The notes: generated by a model from the letters alone, not told the origin. A stretch of 64,000 bases of DNA from Prochloraceae cyanobacterium PL24a_bin.78 (GCA_028281945.1 JANQIW010000158.1:1-64000); one strand, 5' to 3'. Counted from the first letter of the stretch, positions 17,788-26,815 are shown. Translations and numbers: made by a program.

Positions 17788-18282
17788 ATGTCAGCAAATG
17801 TAGCTATTGCTCTTGGTAGCAATCTTGGTGAATCTCAAACTATTCTAGCAGATGCTATTACCACTTTAAGTCAAACAAATGAAATAACTGTTACTACTTA
17901 TTCTAGTTGGTATCAAACTAAACCCATTGGCCCACCACAACCAGATTATATTAATGCTTGTGCTTTACTGAAAGTAGAATTAGAACCTCACCAATTATTA
18001 AAAACTCTTTTAGATATAGAGCAAGAATTTGGTCGTAAACGCATTCAACATTGGGGACCTAGAACCTTAGATTTAGATTTAATATTATACGAAGACTTGA
18101 TTTTAGATACTCCAGATCTAATAATTCCTCATCCAAGAATGAAAGAAAGAGGTTTTGTCTTAATGCCTTTAGCAGAAATTGCCCCTAATTGGATCGAACC
18201 TATTACAAATCAAACCATATCTTTTCTTTTAGAGAAAGTAGACTGTACAGGAATAAAAAAGATTTCTCCTGAAAATTTCTAA
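17788..18282 (+). CDS. folK: 2-amino-4-hydroxy-6-hydroxymethyldihydropteridine pyrophosphokinase
   Basis: FolK transfers pyrophosphate from ATP to 6-hydroxymethyl-7,8-dihydropterin, the step before dihydropteroate synthase in folate synthesis. The 164 residues show the full signature: IALGSNLG at the N-terminus, YINACALL, and WGPRTLDLDLILYED followed by IPHPRMKERGFVL, where the Asp pair binds Mg2+. The gene opens a same-strand run of four genes, the other three being Nudix, reductase and dihydropteroate-synthase-like, which suggests a pterin theme. Confidence 0.95.
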   Translation: MSANVAIALGSNLGESQTILADAITTLSQTNEITVTTYSSWYQTKPIGPPQPDYINACALLKVELEPHQLLKTLLDIEQEFGRKRIQHWGPRTLDLDLILYEDLILDTPDLIIPHPRMKERGFVLMPLAEIAPNWIEPITNQTISFLLEKVDCTGIKKISPENF

Positions 18283-18357
18283 TTGAAATCAAGCAACCCT
18301 CATGATATTCTCTTAATTTAAAGACAAAAAAAGACAAAATCACCAAACTAAAGTAAA

Positions 18358-18843
18358 GTGACCCAAAATATTGCTCCAATCAAAGAATTACCCATCAAAA
18401 AACAGTTTCCCTTAACTACCGTAGGGGCACTAGTCGTCAATTCCACCGCCAAAATCTTAATCGTCAAAACCACCAAATGGAAAGGAACATGGGGTGTGCC
18501 CGGAGGTAAGGTAGAATGGGGAGAAACCCTAGAACAAGCCCTTTTAAGAGAATTTAAGGAAGAAGTTGGCTTAGATTTAACTCAAGTGCGTTTCGCCTTG
18601 TTACAAGAAGCAGTATTAGACTCCCAATTTATATATGAAGCTCATTTTGTGATGGTTAATTATTATGCTTTTTCAGATTCAGAAATAATTATTCCTAATG
18701 AAGAAATAGAAGAATGGGCTTGGGTAACTCCTCAAAAAGCTTTAGATTATCCTCTTAATAGCTATACTCAAATATTAATTGAAGATTATATCCAAAAGCA
18801 AATAGAGAAAATATATGGGAGTGAAATAAAAGCAAATGCTTAA
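18358..18843 (+). CDS. Nudix hydrolase
   Basis: This 161-residue hydrolase has a perfect Nudix box (Gly50, Glu56, Arg64-Glu65, Glu68-Glu69, Gly71), so it should cleave a nucleoside diphosphate linked to another group with Mg2+. The start is a GTG at 18358, 75 bases after folK. Its 3' end overlaps the next gene by eight bases, which implies coupled expression with the reductase. Dihydroneopterin triphosphate pyrophosphatase, another folate step, belongs to this superfamily, so a pterin substrate is a reasonable but unproven guess. The protein also resembles sugar-nucleotide and CTP-type Nudix enzymes. Confidence 0.88.
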   Translation: MTQNIAPIKELPIKKQFPLTTVGALVVNSTAKILIVKTTKWKGTWGVPGGKVEWGETLEQALLREFKEEVGLDLTQVRFALLQEAVLDSQFIYEAHFVMVNYYAFSDSEIIIPNEEIEEWAWVTPQKALDYPLNSYTQILIEDYIQKQIEKIYGSEIKANA

Positions 18844-19555
18844 AAAAGCCTTGGTAACTGGTGCAGCAAAAGGAATTGGTAAAGCCATTGCCTTAGATTT
18901 AGCTAGTAAAGGATTTGATGTGGCATTTCATTACCTTAATAGTGAAGAAGCTGCTCACACAGCCTGCCAAGAAGCTGCTAAATATAATATTAAAGCAATT
19001 TCTCTAAAAGCGGATCTTACTAATCCTGATGAGGCAAAATCTTTAGTAGAAAAAACCGCTAATCAATTAGGAGGTTTATCTGTTATTGTCAATAATGTAG
19101 GTAATTATTTAGGTAAAGTGACTAGTGAAGTATCGGTAGAAGAATGGCATTCTACCCTTGATTCTAATCTTAATGCTACTTTCTATATCACTCAAACCGC
19201 AATTCCCCATCTTAAGGCTGGAGGCTGGGGGCGAATAGTTAATTTTGCTTGTGCTAATGCCCATCTAGTCAAGGCTCGTAAGACTAATACTGTTTATATT
19301 ATTGCTAAAACTGGGATTATTATTTATACTAAATCTTTGGCTCAAGAATTAATTAAGGATAAAATTACTGCTAATATAATTGCTCCCGGAATTGTAGAAA
19401 ATTCCTTTGATGTGGAAGAAATGATTCCTAAATTACCAACTAAAAGGGCTGCAACTTTAGAAGAAATGGTTAATGCTGTGTGGTTTTTCATTAATCCTGC
19501 TTCTGATTATATAACAGGACAAGTATTAGAAGTGTCTGGGGGCTGGAATTTATAA
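18836..19555 (+). CDS. short-chain dehydrogenase, pteridine-reductase (PTR1/FolM)-like
   Basis: This 239-residue NAD(P)H-dependent reductase has the Rossmann glycine motif TGAAKGIG (residues 8-15). It is followed by His32-Tyr33 in FHYLNSEEAA, a pattern typical of the pteridine reductase PTR1. The catalytic Tyr154 and Lys158 (YIIAK) are present. The usual SDR serine, 13 residues before the Tyr, is Asn141; PTR1 has Asp there. It ends with the family motif GQVLEVSGGW. PTR1 and FolM reduce pterins, and the gene lies between Nudix and dihydropteroate-synthase-like genes, so a pterin substrate is likely. A 3-oxoacyl-ACP reductase-like role cannot be excluded. Confidence 0.8.
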   Translation: MLKKALVTGAAKGIGKAIALDLASKGFDVAFHYLNSEEAAHTACQEAAKYNIKAISLKADLTNPDEAKSLVEKTANQLGGLSVIVNNVGNYLGKVTSEVSVEEWHSTLDSNLNATFYITQTAIPHLKAGGWGRIVNFACANAHLVKARKTNTVYIIAKTGIIIYTKSLAQELIKDKITANIIAPGIVENSFDVEEMIPKLPTKRAATLEEMVNAVWFFINPASDYITGQVLEVSGGWNL

Positions 19556-19603
19556 TTGTAGATTGTGAAATAATAAAAAAAAACTTTGTGGAGAATAAAT
19601 TAG

Positions 19604-20494
19604 ATGCTTAATCTTGAAAATCTATGTGAACTTTATGACAAATATAATGATGCTTTTAAAGCAAAAGTAGAAGAGTTTACCATTGGTAATAAACATTTTC
19701 AGTTTAATTCCCAACCAGCTATTTTAGGGGTAATTAATCTTTCCAGTGACTCTTGGTATCGAGAAAGTGTGTGTTTAACTGTAGAGCAAGCCATACGTCG
19801 TGGTTTAACTTTGAATGCTCAAGGTGCGGATTTTGTTGATATCGGGGCAGAGTCTACCTTAGAATATGCTGAAAGAGTTGAAGATGTTAAGCAGAAAAGC
19901 AAGATTATGCCTGTGCTTGAATCTTTAAGTAAACAAGGGGTTTTAACTTCTATTGAGACTTATTATCCTAATGTTGCGAAAGAATGTTTACAGGCTGGAG
20001 CGAATATTATTAATTTAACTGGCACGGAAGAAACAGAAGATTTTTACCGGGTTATTTCTGAATTTGATGCGGGGGTAATTATTTGTTATGTTCAAGGAAA
20101 AAATGTTCGAGAAGTAGGTGATTTCTCTTTTGGAGAGGATCCCGTCAATTTAATGTATGATTATTTTGCCAGACAAGTAGAATTAGCCACCTCCCTTGGA
20201 GTGAAAAAAATCTTTATTGATGCGGGTTTAGGGTTTTATTATAAGAATCTTCAAGATAGTTCTCAGAGAATTAACTATCAAATGAAAACTTTTTTAAATT
20301 CTTTTCGACTTAGGAAATTAGGATTTCCTGTCTGTCATGCTCTTCCTCATGCTTTTGAATGTTTTGGCGAAGAAGTGAGAACTGCTGAGTCATTTTTTGC
20401 AGTTCTGGCATTATTAGGAAAAACAGATTTATTGAGAACTCATGAAGTTCCTAAAATTAAAGCTGTATTAGATACTCTTTCCCTATATCAATAA
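19604..20494 (+). CDS. degenerate dihydropteroate synthase homologue
   Basis: The 296-residue protein has the TIM-barrel layout of dihydropteroate synthase (FolP), but key motifs are altered. The pterin/diphosphate loop, normally NxTPDSFxDG, reads NLSSDSWYRES (residues 45-55), and GAEST (81-85) replaces GGESTRPG. The internal DAGLGFYYKN is close to the family motif, but the Ser-Arg-Lys loop is lost (PVCHALPHAFE). The C-terminal RTHEV motif remains. Cyanobacteria normally have a separate, canonical FolP, so this is probably a specialised enzyme acting on a pterin or related substrate. A GGAGA ribosome site precedes the ATG. It follows the reductase by 48 bases. Confidence 0.75.
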   Translation: MLNLENLCELYDKYNDAFKAKVEEFTIGNKHFQFNSQPAILGVINLSSDSWYRESVCLTVEQAIRRGLTLNAQGADFVDIGAESTLEYAERVEDVKQKSKIMPVLESLSKQGVLTSIETYYPNVAKECLQAGANIINLTGTEETEDFYRVISEFDAGVIICYVQGKNVREVGDFSFGEDPVNLMYDYFARQVELATSLGVKKIFIDAGLGFYYKNLQDSSQRINYQMKTFLNSFRLRKLGFPVCHALPHAFECFGEEVRTAESFFAVLALLGKTDLLRTHEVPKIKAVLDTLSLYQ

Positions 20495-20528
20495 CTAATA
20501 TAAAACTGTAATTATTTCTAATCTTTAC

Positions 20529-21953
20529 CTATGAGTTTATAGCTCCTTCCAATTTATTTCTATCCAAATCTGGAATATTTTTTGGAGCATAAATATCTAG
20601 TAAAGATTTATCAAACTCAAGATCTGGTATTTGAGCAAGGATTCCTAAAGGTTCATTATTTTTAAGGCGATTTTCTTTGCACTTAATTAAAGCCATCAAA
20701 GTTTCTCGCTTTGCGCCAACACACTCAAATGGTTTTTCAGTCTTGGGATCGAATAAACGTCTCCAAGTATCTTCAAGTTGAGCAACTCTAAATAAATCTT
20801 CACCTACCATTTCTATCGCAAAGCGGCGATTAGTTACGGCTTCAATTAAGGCATATGAAAAAGCACATTTTGGGCATCGACAACACCATTGACTGTCTCC
20901 CTCTGCCCATTGAGCTTCATTACATGAAGTTATTTGTTTGAGTAAATTTTGATTCCAAATTGATAAATGATAGACAGTACTAATGGAGTAAATTTCTTCA
21001 CAAATACTAATATATTTAAATGGTAAACCTTTTCTTTCTAGGAAATCATTAAAACGTTTTATATAAGCACTGCCTTTAGCACTTTGATGATTGACACTAC
21101 GCCCTGAATATGTGGTATTTGATTCATTAGAACTTCGATCGTTTGCCATAACTAGGAATCGATGTCCTTGATCAGCAGCAATTATCATCATAAGAAATAG
21201 GGCATTAGTAATGGTTGGATCGTTACGTACCCCTTGATAATCAAAATATTCGGCTGGATCTTCTTTTGGATGTGCCAGTATTTCCCAGAGATGAGAGTGA
21301 TTTTTCATGGTATTGAATACAGGGAATTTTTGCAGCCAATTATGGCCTAAGATTCCTCCTGCATTATGTAAAGTGAAAGTTTCAAATGGTAGTTTAGCTC
21401 TTTTCATCCACTCAAATGCAAAAGTGCTTTCTTTTCCGCCACCAACTGCCAGAAGATAACTATCATTAACAGGTGGAATAGAATTATTCTCTTCGTCGAT
21501 TGGGATGTGGTTTTCAGCAAATTCTATTCGAGGCAAACTCTGCCAATCCCATTTTTCTAGATAAAATTTCTGTTGAAGATACCAATAAATATCTTCATTC
21601 CACCATTGAGATTCCCATTCTAAACAACTATACCATCTTACTTTTACCTTCTCTGGAGTACATATCTCACAAAGACGATAGATTTCAGCCATGGCAATTC
21701 CTATTAGAATTACTGAATTAGTTTCTTTTTTAGGTTTAAATTCAGATGGAAAGTCAATAAAATAAAAATGCTGCCAATTATCAACTAAAAAGGGGAATAT
21801 AAGTCGCCCATCTTGCCAGTAAGGTTTGTCTGAATAAATGACTTTACAGGTTGGAGATTTTCCTGTTGCCATATATTGGATTCGGGATTCGTGATATCTG
21901 CTTTTAAATTCTTCTTCTGAGGGAGAGACTTCCTCATTAAAAATTGAAGTCAT
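20529..21953 (-). CDS. PP-loop ATP-dependent enzyme, MurL-like
   Basis: This 474-residue protein contains a PP-loop (AVGGGKES, residues 169-176) and a later Cys cluster WCCRCPKC (356-363) that probably binds a metal. Together with SVNHQSAKGS (286-295) this matches, from memory, the layout of MurL, which activates a carboxyl group with ATP and epimerises the L-Glu of UDP-MurNAc-L-Ala-L-Glu. Cyanobacteria normally use MurI for D-Glu, so the substrate may differ. The first 150 residues have no recognised domain. It is the second gene of a pair with the EgtD-like methyltransferase (20-base gap) and converges on the dihydropteroate-synthase-like gene. Confidence 0.6.
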   Translation of the reverse strand: MTSIFNEEVSPSEEEFKSRYHESRIQYMATGKSPTCKVIYSDKPYWQDGRLIFPFLVDNWQHFYFIDFPSEFKPKKETNSVILIGIAMAEIYRLCEICTPEKVKVRWYSCLEWESQWWNEDIYWYLQQKFYLEKWDWQSLPRIEFAENHIPIDEENNSIPPVNDSYLLAVGGGKESTFAFEWMKRAKLPFETFTLHNAGGILGHNWLQKFPVFNTMKNHSHLWEILAHPKEDPAEYFDYQGVRNDPTITNALFLMMIIAADQGHRFLVMANDRSSNESNTTYSGRSVNHQSAKGSAYIKRFNDFLERKGLPFKYISICEEIYSISTVYHLSIWNQNLLKQITSCNEAQWAEGDSQWCCRCPKCAFSYALIEAVTNRRFAIEMVGEDLFRVAQLEDTWRRLFDPKTEKPFECVGAKRETLMALIKCKENRLKNNEPLGILAQIPDLEFDKSLLDIYAPKNIPDLDRNKLEGAINS

Positions 21954-21973
21954 TTTCTTTAAGATTCCTCATT

Positions 21974-22975
21974 TTATTGCTTTTTACAAAGGTATATTCC
22001 TTCTTCTTGGTTATCTGATTCCCAATAATTTACTACTTTAATTTGATATTGATTCAGTATTTTTTCAATTAAAGAAGTGGTATAACGATAGGAAAAAAAT
22101 AATCCAATGCGATCGCCTTTTTGCCATTGAATGACTTCTCCATCTAAAGAGAAATTCACATCTTTTTCTAACTCAAAATAAGTATTAATTCTTTTGATAT
22201 CTTCATCCTTTTCGTCGGAAACTATTTCAAAATTGATGTTGCCGTCATTCTTTTCGATTCCAGCGTCAAGTAATACTGTTATTAACCAATCTCTTGTTAA
22301 CTCATTATCATATTGAGAGAAGATTGTTTTAATTCCTTCTAAATAATCTTTTCCTGGTGCTAAATTAGCACTAAAAAGTAAGATATCTCCTGTTTCCAAA
22401 AAGTTACTTAAAATCGGCAAAATTTCGTAGGGATAGAAGTTAGGAATCATGCCAAAAAAAGTTATAATTCTAGTTTCTCTGGTATCTTCCTGACTAATTT
22501 GGGAGATTAAATCTTCGGCTTCAAGTAAATCACAAACTGTTGGTTGAATTAGTAAATTAGGAAAAGATTCTCTTACTTTTTGAGCAGAAATAATGGATAA
22601 AGATAAACTTACATCTACTGGATAATAAATAAATTCTCGATGGTTATTCGTCAAGCAAGATAGTAATAATTTATCTTTTCCTCCATCACCACTTCCTAAT
22701 CCTATTAATTGAAAACTGCCATTTTCTTGAAGTATTTCTGATGTTGTTTCAAAGCATTTGTTATAGCTATTAATGCAATTTGGATCATGAATCCAAGGAG
22801 AATATTTCCTATGAAGTTTTAACCATTTTTGACTTTGTTTTACACTGTCATAGTGAAATTTATGATGGATTTTTTTGTTAGTAAAACTTGCTAAATAATC
22901 TCTATATACTCGATGGGGAAATTGACTTGGATGCACCAATACTTTGGCAAAATTATCGTTTTTTGTAGCTGTCAT
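21974..22975 (-). CDS. EgtD-like SAM-dependent methyltransferase
   Basis: This 333-residue methyltransferase belongs to the histidine-N-alpha-methyltransferase (EgtD) family. The SAM motif is GLGSGDGGKD (92-101) followed by YYPVDVS (118-124). An IPNFYP segment (about residue 175) corresponds to the substrate-binding Asn region of EgtD. Near the C-terminus, where EgtD has Glu-x-Ser that grips the histidine amine and imidazole, this protein reads LFFSYRYT, so histidine may not be the substrate; this comparison is by eye. No egtB or egtC is nearby. It is the first gene of a two-gene operon with a MurL-like enzyme, and it is divergent from the LOG-like gene. Confidence 0.72.
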   Translation of the reverse strand: MTATKNDNFAKVLVHPSQFPHRVYRDYLASFTNKKIHHKFHYDSVKQSQKWLKLHRKYSPWIHDPNCINSYNKCFETTSEILQENGSFQLIGLGSGDGGKDKLLLSCLTNNHREFIYYPVDVSLSLSIISAQKVRESFPNLLIQPTVCDLLEAEDLISQISQEDTRETRIITFFGMIPNFYPYEILPILSNFLETGDILLFSANLAPGKDYLEGIKTIFSQYDNELTRDWLITVLLDAGIEKNDGNINFEIVSDEKDEDIKRINTYFELEKDVNFSLDGEVIQWQKGDRIGLFFSYRYTTSLIEKILNQYQIKVVNYWESDNQEEGIYLCKKQ

Positions 22976-23071
22976 AATCTTGAATTCAAAAATTTACTTG
23001 ACAATGTTCACTTTACAATTAATTTAGCAAATTCAACCCTTTCCTATCAATCTATCATTTTTTATTAATTT

Positions 23072-23563
23072 ATGAGAAAAACTATAATTGGCATAATGGG
23101 CCCAGGAAATAATGCCACAGCAGTAGATCTTGAGAATGCCTATAAATTAGGCAAAGCCATCGCCCTTAAAGGATGGGTATTACTTACAGGAGGTAGAAAC
23201 TTGGGAGTTATGGAAGCAGCAAGTAAAGGAGCTAAAGAAGTTGATGGATTAACCATAGGAATATTACCGGGCAATAGTACTCTTGGCCTATCAGAAGCAA
23301 TAGATATAGCAATTATGACAGATTTAGGCAACGCTCGTAATAATATCAATGTTCTTTCCTCTGATGTAGTTATTGCCTGTGGTATGGGTGCCGGTACAGC
23401 TTCTGAAATTGCTTTAGCCATTAAAAACAAGAAGAAGGTGATCTTACTAAATAACCATGGATCAAGCCAAGAATTTTTTCAAGAGATCGCACCAAAAAAC
23501 GTTGTCATCGCCAATAGCCCAGAATCAGCCATAGAAACAGTAGAAGAAATCTTAGCAAATTAA
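23072..23563 (+). CDS. LOG-like Rossmann-fold protein (TIGR00725 type)
   Basis: This 163-residue protein of the SLOG/LOG superfamily has a GIMGPGNNAT N-terminus, LLTGGRNLGVMEAASKGA (GG-x-x-G-x-M-x-A) and CGMGAGTASEIALA, the nucleotide/ribose-binding loop that replaces the PGGxGTxxE of LOG enzymes. LOG proteins are cytokinin-activating phosphoribohydrolases, but this branch is uncharacterised and may bind nucleotides as a ligand or signal. It is divergent from the EgtD-like gene across 96 bases. Confidence 0.82.
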   Translation: MRKTIIGIMGPGNNATAVDLENAYKLGKAIALKGWVLLTGGRNLGVMEAASKGAKEVDGLTIGILPGNSTLGLSEAIDIAIMTDLGNARNNINVLSSDVVIACGMGAGTASEIALAIKNKKKVILLNNHGSSQEFFQEIAPKNVVIANSPESAIETVEEILAN

Positions 23564-23697
23564 CTCAACTCGAAAATCAATATAACTCTAGAATTCAGAT
23601 TTAAAAAGTACCAATTATAAGTTAGAATATAAGCATAGAAAAGATTGTATTGTTACCAAAACAAACAATTAACAATTAATTTAGAGGATAGAACACA

Positions 23698-24300
23698 ATG
23701 GCATTTGAACTTCCATCACTGCCTTATGCAGAAGACGCACTAGCACCACACATTTCAGCAAATACCATAAGTTTTCATTACGGAAAACATCACGCAGGTT
23801 ATGTCAAGAAATTAAATGCGGCTGTAGAAGGCACTGACATGGCCTCTAAATCATTAGAAGATATTATCAAAGCAACAGCAGGAGATGCTTCCAAAACTGG
23901 AGTATTCAATAATGCAGCCCAAGTATGGAATCATACTTTCTACTGGCAATCCATGAAACCAGGTGGCGGTGGCAAACCTACAGGAAAATTAGCCCAAAAG
24001 ATTGACGAAGTTTTCGGTAGTTACGATAAATTAGTAGAAGAATTAAAAACAGCAGCAGCCGGCCAATTTGGTAGTGGTTGGGCTTGGTTAGTAGCAGATG
24101 GTGGCAGCTTAAAAGTTGTTAAAACTCTTAATGCTGAAAACCCAATTACTTCAGGACAAACTCCTTTATTAACTATTGATGTTTGGGAGCACGCTTATTA
24201 TTTAGATTATCAAAATGCTCGTCCTAGCTATCTTGATAAATATTTTAGTAATTTAGTGAATTGGGATTTTGCTGGTCAAAATTATGCAGCAGTTGCTTAG
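23698..24300 (+). CDS. sodB: superoxide dismutase, iron type
   Basis: SodB converts superoxide to hydrogen peroxide and oxygen in the cytoplasm. The 200-residue protein shows metal ligands His27, His79, Asp161 and His165 (DVWEHAYYLDY). The iron type is indicated by FNNAAQVWNHTFYW, in which Gln75 sits where manganese enzymes usually have Gly. A GAGGA ribosome site precedes the ATG. A hairpin terminator follows at 24327-24346. It stands alone and probably has its own promoter. Confidence 0.96.
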   Translation: MAFELPSLPYAEDALAPHISANTISFHYGKHHAGYVKKLNAAVEGTDMASKSLEDIIKATAGDASKTGVFNNAAQVWNHTFYWQSMKPGGGGKPTGKLAQKIDEVFGSYDKLVEELKTAAAGQFGSGWAWLVADGGSLKVVKTLNAENPITSGQTPLLTIDVWEHAYYLDYQNARPSYLDKYFSNLVNWDFAGQNYAAVA

Positions 24301-24326
24301 TAACTAACCAATTTAAGAGATAAAAT

Positions 24327-24346
24327 AAGGGGGCAATTGCCCTCTT
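24327..24346 (+). terminator. sodB terminator hairpin
   Basis: AAGGGGGCAATTGCCCTCTT is a near-perfect palindrome around GGGCAATTGCCC, 27 bases after the sodB stop. The downstream T-tract is short (CTTTTATAA), so it may be a modest terminator or stabilise the 3' end. Confidence 0.6.
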
Positions 24347-24363
24347 AAACTTTTATAAATTCA

Positions 24364-24576
24364 ATGAATAGTAACGAATTAGCAAAATATATTGAAGCTA
24401 CAAATAGCATTTCTAAACCTTGGTTATTGGTTCAATTACGTTTAAAAAAATTGCAAGAACAAAAAAATAATATTTCAGAACAAGAATATTTGGAAAAACT
24501 AGAAGAACTTCTCCAAGACTTGATGGATTTGGGAGAATGGTGGGTTGGTATTGAAGATGAAGTATTTGGGAAATGA
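24364..24576 (+). CDS. small conserved-looking hypothetical protein
   Basis: This 70-residue soluble protein is rich in Leu, Lys and Glu, with helical heptad-like patterns (EYLEKLEELLQDL) and a Trp-Trp pair near the end (GEWWVGIED). It starts at an ATG 18 bases after the sodB terminator. Its composition is that of a real gene. I do not recognise it. Confidence 0.55.
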   Translation: MNSNELAKYIEATNSISKPWLLVQLRLKKLQEQKNNISEQEYLEKLEELLQDLMDLGEWWVGIEDEVFGK

Positions 24577-24652
24577 TATATTAACAGCAAGGCTATGGGA
24601 ATTTAATTTCCTATTTCTTCTTACTTAATTTCTTTTTACTTAATTAAAAGTC

Positions 24653-26815
24653 ATGGCAAAAGAGAAAACCAAAAATAAAACCACCGAGATAAATCTCAAA
24701 GATACTCAATATTATTTTAACCGAGAATTAAGTTGGTTAGAATTCAATTATCGAGTCTTATATGAAGCATTAGATGAGCGCACGCCATTATTAGAAAGGC
24801 TCAAATTTACTGCCATTTTTAGCTCCAACTTAGATGAGTTTTTTATGGTAAGAATTGCTGCTTTGAAAAGGCAAGTAGAAGCAGAAGTGGTTAAACTAAC
24901 TCCAGATGGGCGCACCCCTGAACAACAATTAGAAGAAATTAACAAACGTCTTTCTCCTTTAATCAAAAAACAAGTAGATAATTTTGAAAATAATCTCAAA
25001 AAAGAATTAATAAATTATGGAGTTTATTTATTAGATTATATTGATCTCAATCAAGAACAACGGAATTATTTAAAAAAATATTTTGAAGAGCATATTTTTC
25101 CGGTATTAACTCCTTTAGCAGTAGATCCTAGTCACCCTTTTCCCCATATATCTAACCTGAGTCTTAACCTCGCCGTCTTAGTAAAAGAGCCTCAAACCCA
25201 AAAAGAATTATTCGCTAGAGTTAAAGTTCCTAAAATTTTACCACGTTTTGTAGAGTTACCTAAAGAATTAAGACAACGATCACAACAAAAACAAAAATCA
25301 ATTTGGACAGCAATACCATTAGAACAAGTAATTGCCCACAACTTAGGAGCATTATTTCCGGGCATGAATGTCCAAGAATGTTATCCATTTAGAGTAACCA
25401 GGGATGCTGATTTAGGAGTTCAAGAAGATGAAGCAGATGATTTATTACTAGCTATGCAACAAGAATTACGGAAACGTAGATTTGCGGGAAGCGTAGTACG
25501 GTTAGAAATGTATGCTTCAACTCCAGACAAAATTAGACAACAAATCATACAAGGTTTAAGAGTAGAAGAAAATGAAGTTTATATAATTAATGGATTATTA
25601 GGATTAGGGGATTTATTTGCTTTTTTAGCTTTGCCATTACCTGAATTAAAAGATAAACCTTGGGATTCTGTGATTCCTTCAACTTTTGAAAGCTATAAAG
25701 ATCTGATTTTATCTAATAATGAATTCTTTAATGGAGAAGATTTATTTAATAGAATTGCAACTCAAGATATCTTGTTACATCATCCTTATCATTCATTCTC
25801 CCGCACAGTACAAAAATTTATTACTATAGCGGCTCACGATCCTAAAGTTTTAGCCTTAAAAATGACACTATATCGGACATCTGGGGATTCTCCCATTATT
25901 CAAGCCCTAATTAGTGCAGCAGAGAATGGAAAACAAGTAGTAGCTTTAGTGGAATTAAAAGCCCGTTTCGATGAAGAAAACAATATTCTTTGGGCACAAA
26001 AATTAGAAAAAGCCGGAGTTCATGTAGTATATGGCTTAGTAGGACTGAAAACTCATACTAAAATTTGTTTAGTCGTACGGCAAGAAGCTAGCAAAATTAA
26101 TCGTTATGTCCATATCGGTACCGGAAATTATAACCCTAAAACCGCTAAATTATATACAGATTTAGGGATTTTAAGTGCTAGAGAAGATTTAGGTAAAGAC
26201 TTAACAGATTTATTTAACTTCTTAACAGGTTACTCTCGACAACAATCTTACCGTAAATTATTAGTTGCGCCAGTGAGTTTACGTAATCGTATGGTTGCCA
26301 TGATTCAACGGGAAAAACAACATTCTCTTGATGGAGGCAAAGGGCGCATTGTTGCTAAAATGAATTCTTTAGTGGATCCTCAAATTATCGAGAATCTTTA
26401 TGAAGCTTCCATGGCAGGTGTATCCATTGATTTAATTGTTAGGGGAATATGTTGTTTACGTCCTGGAATTGAAAAGGTTAGTGAAAATATACGAGTTATT
26501 AGTATCGTTGGGCGATTTTTAGAACATTCTCGGATTTTCTACTTTTATAATAATGGTAATGAAGAAATATATATCGGAAGTGCTGATTGGATGACCCGTA
26601 ATTTGGATCGTCGAGTAGAAGCGGTAATGCCTGTAGAATGTCCATCTATTCTGAAAGAATTACAAGAAATTTTGGGTAATAGTTTAGCAGATAATCGTCA
26701 AGCTTGGGAATTAAAATCAGATGGAACTTATATTCAACGGAAACCCAAGGAAAATGAAGTGGAGCAAAGTACCCATAATATTTTAATGGAAATGGCATTA
26801 TCTACTAATATTTAA
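24653..26815 (+). CDS. ppk1: polyphosphate kinase 1
   Basis: PPK1 reversibly polymerises the gamma-phosphate of ATP into polyphosphate, a phosphate and energy store. The 720 residues show the full domain order: N-terminal helical domain (FNRELSWLEFNYRVL), middle head domain and two C-terminal phospholipase-D-like domains. The autophosphorylated His is His487, in RYVHIGTGNYNP. LKTHTKICLV and IYIGSADWMTRNLDRR are also intact. It is on the same strand as the flippase gene that starts 46 bases later. Expression may respond to phosphate, but I see no clear Pho box upstream. Confidence 0.96.
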   Translation: MAKEKTKNKTTEINLKDTQYYFNRELSWLEFNYRVLYEALDERTPLLERLKFTAIFSSNLDEFFMVRIAALKRQVEAEVVKLTPDGRTPEQQLEEINKRLSPLIKKQVDNFENNLKKELINYGVYLLDYIDLNQEQRNYLKKYFEEHIFPVLTPLAVDPSHPFPHISNLSLNLAVLVKEPQTQKELFARVKVPKILPRFVELPKELRQRSQQKQKSIWTAIPLEQVIAHNLGALFPGMNVQECYPFRVTRDADLGVQEDEADDLLLAMQQELRKRRFAGSVVRLEMYASTPDKIRQQIIQGLRVEENEVYIINGLLGLGDLFAFLALPLPELKDKPWDSVIPSTFESYKDLILSNNEFFNGEDLFNRIATQDILLHHPYHSFSRTVQKFITIAAHDPKVLALKMTLYRTSGDSPIIQALISAAENGKQVVALVELKARFDEENNILWAQKLEKAGVHVVYGLVGLKTHTKICLVVRQEASKINRYVHIGTGNYNPKTAKLYTDLGILSAREDLGKDLTDLFNFLTGYSRQQSYRKLLVAPVSLRNRMVAMIQREKQHSLDGGKGRIVAKMNSLVDPQIIENLYEASMAGVSIDLIVRGICCLRPGIEKVSENIRVISIVGRFLEHSRIFYFYNNGNEEIYIGSADWMTRNLDRRVEAVMPVECPSILKELQEILGNSLADNRQAWELKSDGTYIQRKPKENEVEQSTHNILMEMALSTNI

